A stretch of DNA of 9,424 nt from J013 sp038521775 (lineage in GTDB: Bacteria; Pseudomonadota; Alphaproteobacteria; Rhodobacterales; Rhodobacteraceae), in assembly GCA_038521775.1 (NCBI GenBank), contig JBCBKN010000162.1:1-9424 (forward strand). The letters run 5' to 3'. The translations under genes were made by a program, and so were the position numbers. Positions within the stretch are counted from its first letter, which is position 1. Every line of letters starts with the position of its first letter. The notes under the pieces are model-generated. The model saw only the letters and a program-made list of their open reading frames with translations. It was not told the DNA's origin and made no database searches. This document shows, one piece after another, positions 1 through 4,395 of this stretch.

Positions 1-441
1 ATTGATCAATGCGCCTGGGATGAAGAACGGCGAGACCCGGCGCGGGCCTCGTTCCTTAAGCGTGATCGCAGTCTCGGCAATGGATTCGACGCCGCCGATC
101 CCCGATCCGATCATCACACCGGTGCGCACCCGGCCGGTTTCGTCCGCCGGCATCCATCCGGCATCCTTCACCGCCTGTTCGGCGGCGGCCATAGCATAGG
201 CGATGAACCGGTCGACCTTGCGTTGTTCCTTGGGCGCAAGCCAGTCGCTGGCATTGTAGCTTCCGTCCGAGCCATCGCCCAGCGGGATCTCGCAGGCGAT
301 GTCGCAGGCCAGATGGCTGGCGTCGAAATGACGGATCTTGGCCGCGGCGGAACGGCCCTCGACAAGGCGGCGCCACGTCGCCTCGACGCCGCAGGCCAGT
401 GGGGTGACCAGGCCCATTCCAGTGATGACGACGCGTCTCAT
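1..441 (-). CDS. fabF: Beta-ketoacyl-ACP synthase II (FabF), N-terminal 147 residues, cut by window edge
   Basis: Condensing enzyme of type II fatty-acid synthesis: it joins malonyl-ACP to an acyl-ACP, releasing CO2, in the cytoplasm. Translation from the ATG at 441 gives an open frame to base 1, starting MRRVVITGMGLVTPL, the classic ketosynthase N-terminus. Further matches are PKEQRKVDRFIAYAM near residue 75, GVMIGSGIGG near 110 and ERGPRRVSPFFIPGALIN at 130-147. The full protein is usually about 410-420 residues, so the catalytic Cys and the two His lie outside the window and cannot be checked. The start is supported by GGGAGAG about 7 nt upstream on the minus strand and by its fit to the family N-terminus. 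It follows acpP by 137 nt in the same direction, as in many proteobacteria. FabF rather than FabB is favoured by the acpP neighbour and the sequence of this N-terminal part. Confidence 0.93.
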   Translation of the reverse strand, partial: MRRVVITGMGLVTPLACGVEATWRRLVEGRSAAAKIRHFDASHLACDIACEIPLGDGSDGSYNASDWLAPKEQRKVDRFIAYAMAAAEQAVKDAGWMPADETGRVRTGVMIGSGIGGVESIAETAITLKERGPRRVSPFFIPGALIN

Positions 442-492
442 TTCTCTCTCCCAGAGCAGCCCGACTAGACGAGCACCCCGTCAGATCGCCGC

Positions 493-510
493 GGTGGGGT
501 CATCCCCGCC
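493..510 (-). other. Small inverted repeat between acpP and fabF
   Basis: Within the 137-nt acpP-fabF gap, GGTGGGG and CCCCGCC flank the loop TCAT on the plus strand (one G-T wobble). On the transcribed minus strand it reads GGCGGGG-ATGA-CCCCACC, with one C-A mismatch. There is no T run after it, so it is not a standard intrinsic terminator. It could act as a processing or attenuation element that lets acpP be expressed more than fabF. That role is inference only, and chance in GC-rich DNA is possible. Confidence 0.3.
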
Positions 511-578
511 AGATAGGGACATAGGGTGGGAGGCGCGGCCGGTCGAGCCGCAATATGGCCGCAACAGCGCCCGGCGGT

Positions 579-812
579 TCAGGCGTTGTCGCCGATATAC
601 TTGACTGCATCGCCGAAGGTCTGGATCGTCTCGGCGGCATCGTCGGGAATTTCGATGCCGAACTCTTCCTCGAACGCCATGACCAGTTCCACGGTGTCAA
701 GCGAGTCTGCGCCAAGGTCGTCAATGAACGAGGCGCCATCGACCACCTTCTCTTCATCGACGCTCAGATGCTCGACAACGATCTTTTTCACGCGCTCGGC
801 GATGTCGCTCAT
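579..812 (-). CDS. acpP: Acyl carrier protein
   Basis: Small acidic carrier of acyl intermediates in fatty-acid synthesis. The 77-residue product is the normal length for the family and begins MSDIAERVKKIVVEHL. The phosphopantetheine site is GADSLDTVELVMAFEEEFG, with modified Ser37 counting Met1. The rest is the usual four-helix acidic protein ending in GDAVKYIGDNA. The ATG at 812 follows GAGGAA at a normal ribosome-binding distance (GATGAGGAAGAACCC-ATG on the minus strand). It lies 186 nt downstream of fabG and 137 nt upstream of fabF, all in the same direction. The long gap before it contains a candidate promoter of its own (943-971), consistent with the very high ACP demand known in bacteria. 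Post-translational attachment of 4'-phosphopantetheine by a holo-ACP synthase encoded elsewhere is expected. Confidence 0.98.
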   Translation of the reverse strand: MSDIAERVKKIVVEHLSVDEEKVVDGASFIDDLGADSLDTVELVMAFEEEFGIEIPDDAAETIQTFGDAVKYIGDNA

Positions 813-942
813 GGGTTCTTCCTCATCGTTTCATTACCGCAGCGCAAGCCTGCGCGAGCGTCTCTTCGGGGGGCGAGGCTATTTGCCACATTTTCTATCG
901 CCACCAGCCATCAGCCTTGTTCCCGGATGCCTGACTCGCGGC

Positions 943-971
943 GCTATAGCATACTCATCCACGGGTGCAAA
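943..971 (-). promoter_or_regulatory. Candidate sigma70 promoter for acpP
   Basis: On the minus strand, TTTGCA (966-971) is followed by a 17-nt spacer and TATAGC (943-948). A TGC immediately upstream of the -10 gives an extended -10 (TGCTATAGC). The -35 and -10 each match the consensus at four of six positions. It would start transcription about 125 nt before the acpP ATG and lies downstream of the fabG stop. Independent acpP promoters are known in other bacteria; its use here is inferred. Confidence 0.5.
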
Positions 972-988
972 CGACCATCGAAACGACC
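969..988 (-). repeat. Two direct copies of GGTCGTTT, 12 nt apart, at the acpP -35 region
   Basis: On the minus strand GGTCGTTT occurs at 981-988 and again at 969-976, a 12-nt period. The second copy overlaps the proposed acpP -35 hexamer (966-971). The placement, just after the fabG stop and on top of a promoter, would suit a transcription-factor site. No known operator was recognised and an 8-nt direct repeat can arise by chance. Confidence 0.35.
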
Positions 989-998
989 CGCTTTGCCG

Positions 999-1736
999 TC
1001 ATATCATTGCCATTCCGCCATTGGCATGCAGCGTCTGACCCGTGATATATGAGGCCTCCTGGCTGGCAAGAAAGACCACCGCCGGGGCAATTTCATCCGC
1101 GCGCCCCATTCGGCCCGCCGGAATGACCCCGACCAGCTTCTCGCGCTGCGCCTCGGAGAGCGCCTGCGTCATCGGCGTTTCGATGAAACCGGGCGCCACG
1201 CAATTGACCGTCACGCCGCGCCCGGCAACCTCGGCGGCCAGGCTCTTGGACATGCCGATCAAGCCGGCCTTCGAGGCGGCATAATTGCCCTGTCCGGGAT
1301 TGCCGGTCACTCCGACGACGGAGGTCACCGAGATGATCCGGCCCCAGCGCGCCTTCATCATGCCGCGCAGCGCGCCGCGGCACAGGCGCATCGCCGAGGT
1401 CAGGTTGATCGACAGCACCGTCTCCCATTCCGCATCTGACATGCGCATGAAGAGGTTGTCCCGCGTCACACCGGCATTGTTGACCAGGATATCGAGCCCG
1501 CCCATCGCGGCCGCCGCCTCCTTGGGCAGCGCATCCACAGCACTTCCGTCGCTCAGATCGCAGGCCAGCACATGCGCGCGCGCGCCCAGAGTGTCGCGCA
1601 AGCCTTCAAGCGCCTCGGCGCGCGTGCCAGAAAGGCCAACCGTGGCCCCCTGGGCGTGCAGCGCAGTGGCAATCGCGCCGCCGATGCCGCCCGATGCACC
1701 GGTGACAAGCGCGTTCTTTCCCGACAGGTCAAACAT
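999..1736 (-). CDS. fabG: 3-oxoacyl-ACP reductase (FabG)
   Basis: NADPH-dependent short-chain dehydrogenase that reduces 3-ketoacyl-ACP to 3-hydroxyacyl-ACP, the first reduction in each elongation cycle. The 245-residue product has the classical SDR layout: cofactor glycine motif TGASGGIG at 12-19, NNAG at 86-89, and the catalytic tetrad Asn111, Ser139, Tyr152 and Lys156 (NYAASK). The C-terminus YITGQTLHANGGMAM is typical of FabG. The start at 1736 (MFDLSGKNALVTGASGG) was preferred to an in-frame ATG at 1793. The longer form would add 19 residues encoded inside fabD, whereas 1736 matches the usual family length and has GGGGAGAGG just upstream. It overlaps the 3' end of fabD by 8 nt (ATGTTTGA on the minus strand), so translational coupling is likely. 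Many SDRs resemble FabG, but the position between fabD and acpP makes this the housekeeping one. Confidence 0.97.
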   Translation of the reverse strand: MFDLSGKNALVTGASGGIGGAIATALHAQGATVGLSGTRAEALEGLRDTLGARAHVLACDLSDGSAVDALPKEAAAAMGGLDILVNNAGVTRDNLFMRMSDAEWETVLSINLTSAMRLCRGALRGMMKARWGRIISVTSVVGVTGNPGQGNYAASKAGLIGMSKSLAAEVAGRGVTVNCVAPGFIETPMTQALSEAQREKLVGVIPAGRMGRADEIAPAVVFLASQEASYITGQTLHANGGMAMI

Positions 1737-2679
1737 CGCCCTCTCCCCTGCGCGCCTTGGCAAGTGCGGCAACCTCGTCAGGCGTACCGGCATTTGCGAC
1801 CGAGACGCCTTTGGCTACCCGCCGGATCATGCCCGACAGCGCCTTTCCGGCGCCGATTTCGTCAAAAACCGTGACACCCTGCGCGGCCATCCAGGCCACG
1901 CTTTCGCGCCAGCGCACAGCCCCTGTCACCTGAGCGACCAGAAGGGCACGGATTTCATCCGGGTCACTGACAGCTTCGGCGCGGACATTGGCAACAAGCG
2001 GCACGCGCGGCGGGGCAATGGCGACCTCCTTCAGCGCAGCCTCCATCGCCTCGGCCGCAGGCTGCATCAGCGCGCAGTGAAAGGGCGCGCTGACAGGCAG
2101 CATCAGGGCACGCTTGGCCCCCGCCGCCTTGGCCAGTTCGACCGCCCGCTCAACCGCTGCCAGATGGCCCGAGATCACCACCTGTGCCGGATCATTGTCA
2201 TTTGCCGCGGCACAGACCTCATCCCCCGCGGCCTCGACGGCCACGGCTTCCACCGCGGCCCGATCCAGCCCCAGGATCGCTGCCATCGCACCGCGTCCGA
2301 CCGGCACGGCGGCCTGCATGGCCTGTCCGCGATGCCGCAGCAGGCGGGCTGTGTCCGACAGGCTCAACGCGCCAGCAGCGCACAGCGCCGAGTACTCGCC
2401 CAGCGAATGCCCGGCCACATAGGCCGCATCGCTGATCGCGACGCCTTCTGCCTCCAATGCCCGCAAACTGGCAATGGATGTCGCCATCAAAGCCGGCTGG
2501 GCATTTTCGGTCAGGGTCAGATCCTCTGCCGGCCCGTCCCAGATCACGGATGTGAGCGTCTCGCCCAGCGCCTCATCGACCTCGGCAAAAACCTCTGCAG
2601 CGGCGGGATAGGCCTCGGCCAGCGCCCGACCCATGCCGACCACCTGCGCACCTTGCCCCGGGAAAACCAGCGCCCGCAT
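1729..2679 (-). CDS. fabD: Malonyl-CoA:ACP transacylase (FabD)
   Basis: Transfers malonate from CoA to ACP, supplying the extender unit for fatty-acid elongation. The 316-residue product shows FPGQGAQ at 6-12, the nucleophile elbow GHSLGEYSA with Ser92, Arg117 in HRGQAM, His201 in APFHCALM and Gln250 in LLVAQVTGAVRW. These match the positions of Ser92, Arg117, His201 and Gln250 in the E. coli enzyme. The start at 2679 is chosen because MRALVFPGQGAQ is the family N-terminus and GGAGGGG lies 2 nt upstream; an in-frame ATG at 2871 would add 64 residues unlike the family. It is the first gene of the fab cluster and diverges from rpsF across a 254-nt gap. The last codons overlap fabG. Its own promoter must lie in the divergent gap, but no convincing hexamer pair was found on the minus strand. 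Confidence 0.97.
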   Translation of the reverse strand: MRALVFPGQGAQVVGMGRALAEAYPAAAEVFAEVDEALGETLTSVIWDGPAEDLTLTENAQPALMATSIASLRALEAEGVAISDAAYVAGHSLGEYSALCAAGALSLSDTARLLRHRGQAMQAAVPVGRGAMAAILGLDRAAVEAVAVEAAGDEVCAAANDNDPAQVVISGHLAAVERAVELAKAAGAKRALMLPVSAPFHCALMQPAAEAMEAALKEVAIAPPRVPLVANVRAEAVSDPDEIRALLVAQVTGAVRWRESVAWMAAQGVTVFDEIGAGKALSGMIRRVAKGVSVANAGTPDEVAALAKARRGEGDV

Positions 2680-2806
2680 TGCCCCTCCCACATCATTGGT
2701 TGTGCCTCTCCTATCGACCGGGCGAAACCGACGCAAGTTGTCAGCCCGCCCTTCGATGCCGAACCTGCCTTCGGGCCACGAGGGGCACGACCTCACCTCA
2801 ACGCGC

Positions 2807-2835
2807 TTGCACGGCGCGCTGCAATCCGGCATAGA
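2807..2835 (+). promoter_or_regulatory. Candidate promoter for rpsF-rpsR-rplI
   Basis: TTGCAC (2807-2812), a 17-nt spacer, and CATAGA (2830-2835). Each hexamer matches the sigma70 consensus at only three positions, so the call is weak, but the spacing is ideal. It would give a leader of roughly 90 nt containing the hairpin at 2871-2904. This is the best plus-strand candidate I found in the 254-nt fabD/rpsF gap. Confidence 0.3.
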
Positions 2836-2870
2836 CCGCGTCTCCCCGTTGTTTATCGCGTCGCCTCTCA

Positions 2871-2904
2871 CATGCGGCCCCGGGGGAGGGGTCTGACCCG
2901 CATG
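2871..2904 (+). promoter_or_regulatory. Hairpin in the rpsF leader, possible S6:S18 autoregulatory element
   Basis: CATGCGG (2871-2877) pairs perfectly with CCGCATG (2898-2904). Inside it, CCCC (2878-2881) can pair with GGGG (2888-2891), leaving TCTGAC (2892-2897) as a bulge on the 3' side. The element ends 29 nt before the rpsF ATG and 15 nt before its AAGGA ribosome-binding site. Many bacteria carry an rpsF leader structure bound by the S6:S18 complex to repress the operon. Whether this hairpin belongs to that class is inference, since the key CCG here sits in the stem in this fold. Confidence 0.35.
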
Positions 2905-2933
2905 ACGAAGCGCGCCAGCAAGGACTGCGACCC

Positions 2934-3401
2934 ATGCCGCTCTATGAGCATGTTTTCATTGCGCGCCAGGACATCTCCGGCGCCCAGGCCGAGGCGCTGA
3001 TCGAGCATCTCGGCCAGATCATCACCGACAATGGCGGAGCTGTCGCCGGCACCGAATATTGGGGCCTCAAGACGCTCGCCTATAAGATCAACAAGAACCG
3101 CAAGGGGCATTACGGCTTTCTGCGCACCGATGCGCCGGCCCCGGCCATTCTGGAGATGGAGCGCCTGGCGCGGCTTCATGACGACGTCATGCGGGTGATG
3201 TCGCTGCGCGTCGATGTCCATGGCGAAGGGCCCTCGGCGATGCTGCAGTCGAAATCCTCGCGCGATGATCGGCGCGGCGACCGGCGCGGCCGCGATGATG
3301 ATCGCCCACGGCGAGAGGATGACCGACCCCGGCGCGACGATGATCGGCGTCGTGATGACGGCCCGCGGCGCGACGACGCCCCGCGTCGCGAAGACGCCTG
3401 A
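2934..3401 (+). CDS. rpsF: 30S ribosomal protein S6 with long Arg/Asp-rich C-terminal tail
   Basis: Small-subunit protein that pairs with S18 on the platform of the 30S subunit. Residues 1 to about 100 are a normal S6 fold: MPLYEHVFIARQDIS at the start, the WGLKTLAYKINKNRKGHY segment at 43-60, and a C-terminal strand ending VMSLRVDVHGEGPS. The product is 155 residues. The extra length is a low-complexity tail, residues 110-155, with 19 Arg, 16 Asp and 2 Glu among 46, built from imperfect copies of DDRPRRD. The ATG at 2934 has AAGGA 9 nt upstream. It is the first gene of rpsF-rpsR-rplI; the rpsR ribosome-binding site AGGAGG overlaps its stop codon. The body assignment is certain; the tail is probably disordered and nearly charge-neutral. 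S6 of other bacteria also carries variable C-terminal tails (glutamates in E. coli). Confidence 0.96.
   Translation: MPLYEHVFIARQDISGAQAEALIEHLGQIITDNGGAVAGTEYWGLKTLAYKINKNRKGHYGFLRTDAPAPAILEMERLARLHDDVMRVMSLRVDVHGEGPSAMLQSKSSRDDRRGDRRGRDDDRPRREDDRPRRDDDRRRDDGPRRDDAPRREDA
3261..3398 (+). repeat. Degenerate tandem repeat encoding the S6 Arg/Asp tail
   Basis: The 3' end of rpsF is an imperfect tandem repeat of about 18-21 bp encoding D-D-x-P-R-R-(D/E): DDRPRRE, DDRPRRD, DDRRR, DDGPRRD, DAPRRED. Arg codons vary between copies (CGC, CGG, CGA, CGT), so the array is not a fresh duplication. Copy number could still change by slippage in steps that keep the reading frame. The repeat also keeps stop codons out of the opposite strand and creates spurious Ser/Arg-rich antisense frames. 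Confidence 0.7.
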
Positions 3402-3415
3402 GGAGGACCGCAGAT

Positions 3416-3643
3416 ATGGCACGCAAACCCTTCTTCCGCCGGCGCAAATCCTGCCCCTTCTCGGGCGCGAACGCCCCGCAGATCGACTATAAAGACGTCA
3501 AGCTGCTGCAACGCTTCATCTCGGAACGCGGCAAGATCGTGCCTTCGCGCATCACCGCCGTTTCGGCCAAGAAACAGCGCGAGCTTGCCACCGCGATCAA
3601 ACGCGCGCGGTTCCTGGCGCTCCTGCCCTATGCGGTGAAGTGA
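3416..3643 (+). CDS. rpsR: 30S ribosomal protein S18
   Basis: Small-subunit platform protein that forms a heterodimer with S6 and contacts 16S rRNA. The 75-residue product is the family length. It starts MARKPFFRRRKSCPFSG and contains IDYKDVKLLQRFISERGKI and PSRITAVSAKKQRELATAIK, followed by RARFLALLPYAVK, all characteristic of S18. The start is fixed by AGGAGG at 3401-3406, which overlaps the rpsF stop, and by the family N-terminus. It lies 14 nt after rpsF and 13 nt before rplI, clearly one operon. No unusual features; only one Cys is present near the N-terminus (Cys13), so no zinc-binding four-Cys pattern is seen. Confidence 0.98.
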   Translation: MARKPFFRRRKSCPFSGANAPQIDYKDVKLLQRFISERGKIVPSRITAVSAKKQRELATAIKRARFLALLPYAVK

Positions 3644-3656
3644 GGAGAGCGGAGAT

Positions 3657-4280
3657 ATGGAACTGATCCTTCTCGAACGCATCGCAAAGCTCGGACAGAT
3701 GGGCGACATCGTGCGGGTGCGCGAAGGCTATGGCCGCAACTATCTGCTGCCCCAGGGCAAAGCGCTGCGGGCAACAAAGGACAACATCGCGCGGTTTGAA
3801 TCCCAGCGTGCGCAGCTCGAAGCGCGCAATCTGGAGACGCGCAAGGAAGCCGCCGAAGTGGCCGAGCGCCTGGACGGGCAGAGCTTTGTCATCATCCGCT
3901 CGGCCGCCGAGTCCGGGGCGCTTTACGGGTCGGTCACGGCGCGCGACATCGCCGAGGCCGCAAGCGAGGGCGGCTTTTCGCTCGAACGCGGGCAGGTGCA
4001 GGTGGCCAAACCGGTCAAGGAGCTCGGCCTTCACCAGATCGAGGTGGTCCTTCACCCGGAAGTCACCGCAGCGATCAGCATCAATGTCGCCCGGTCCGTC
4101 GAGGAGGCCGAGATCCAGTCGACCGGCAAATCCATCGCCGAACTTCGCGCCGAGGAAGAGGCCGCGGGAGATTTCGAGGTGGCCGAACTCTTCGACGATC
4201 TCGGCGGTGCGGCGCGCGATGAGGAAGAAGGCCCCATCGAGGATGTCGACAGCCGGGCCAGCGACCAGCCTGAGCTCTGA
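3657..4280 (+). CDS. rplI: 50S ribosomal protein L9 with acidic C-terminal extension
   Basis: Large-subunit protein bound near the base of the L1 stalk, linked to reading-frame fidelity. The N-terminal domain carries the L9 signature GQMGDIVRVREGYGRNYLLP at 13-32. It is followed by the long connecting helix (about 40-75) and the C-terminal RNA-binding domain with GALYGSVTARDIAEA at 87-101 and a strand ending AAISINVARSV near 147. The product is 207 residues against about 149 in E. coli. The extra 60 or so residues (about 148-207) are rich in Glu and Asp, with only a few basic residues, and end in ASDQPEL. Extended L9 proteins are familiar in Rhodobacterales. The ATG at 3657 has GAGGAGAG upstream. 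It is the last ribosomal gene of the operon; dnaB follows after 115 nt. Confidence 0.97.
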   Translation: MELILLERIAKLGQMGDIVRVREGYGRNYLLPQGKALRATKDNIARFESQRAQLEARNLETRKEAAEVAERLDGQSFVIIRSAAESGALYGSVTARDIAEAASEGGFSLERGQVQVAKPVKELGLHQIEVVLHPEVTAAISINVARSVEEAEIQSTGKSIAELRAEEEAAGDFEVAELFDDLGGAARDEEEGPIEDVDSRASDQPEL

Positions 4281-4283
4281 TGC

Positions 4284-4318
4284 GGCCCGGTCAATGGACC
4301 GGGTCAACGGACCCGGTC
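4284..4318 (+). terminator. Two mutually exclusive hairpins after rplI, possible terminator or attenuator
   Basis: Hairpin A pairs CCCGGTC (4286-4292) with GACCGGG (4297-4303) around AATG, and can be extended by two pairs to 4284/4305. Hairpin B pairs GACCGGGTC (4297-4305) with GACCCGGTC (4310-4318) around AACG, nine perfect pairs. The two share the strand 4297-4305, so only one can form. Neither is followed by a T run, so a standard intrinsic terminator is not proven. It may reduce read-through into dnaB or protect the 3' end of the ribosomal mRNA. Confidence 0.5.
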
Positions 4319-4324
4319 AATGGA
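4286..4324 (+). repeat. Three tandem copies of a 13-bp near-palindrome between rplI and dnaB
   Basis: The units are CCCGGTCAATGGA (4286-4298), CCGGGTCAACGGA (4299-4311) and CCCGGTCAATGGA (4312-4324). The outer copies are identical; the middle one differs at two positions (C-to-G at position 4, T-to-C at position 10). The array starts 6 nt after the rplI stop. Adjacent copies can fold with each other, giving the alternative hairpins described for 4284-4318. Confidence 0.85.
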
Positions 4325-4329
4325 GTTGT

Positions 4330-4351
4330 CCACGGTCTTCACATCCCGTGG
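4330..4351 (+). promoter_or_regulatory. Inverted repeat CCACGG/CCGTGG upstream of dnaB
   Basis: CCACGG (4330-4335) and CCGTGG (4346-4351) flank ten bases in the 71 nt between the 13-bp repeats and the dnaB start. The left arm overlaps TTGTCCACG (4326-4334 region), which matches the DnaA-box consensus TTATNCACA in seven of nine bases. Any regulatory role for dnaB is inference; no convincing promoter hexamers were identified beside it. Confidence 0.25.
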
Positions 4352-4395
4352 GTAACTGCCTTCTGATGTAGGCTTCTCCTGACAGGGAGAATCAC

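Noticed and set aside
2680..2933. Small genes in the fabD/rpsF gap, including N-terminal extensions of fabD to 2871
   Set aside because: The extension (64 residues) does not resemble FabD, and the ribosome-binding site and the family N-terminus both point to 2679. No other frame in the gap has a supported start.
1285..3000. 571-codon open frame on the plus strand across fabG and fabD
   Set aside because: It lies antisense to two genes with intact catalytic motifs. Its translation is low-complexity Arg/Pro/His-rich with no recognisable domain, as expected for the opposite strand of GC-rich coding DNA.
3261..3398. Repeats in rpsF considered as a CRISPR-like or mobile repeat array
   Set aside because: The units are short, degenerate, have no spacers and stay in the rpsF reading frame up to its stop.
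3176..3709. Minus-strand frames with Ser/Arg repeats opposite rpsF, resembling an SR-rich protein
   Set aside because: The SSRRG repeats are simply the complement of the Arg/Asp codon repeats in the rpsF tail. The frames also run antisense through rpsR and rplI.
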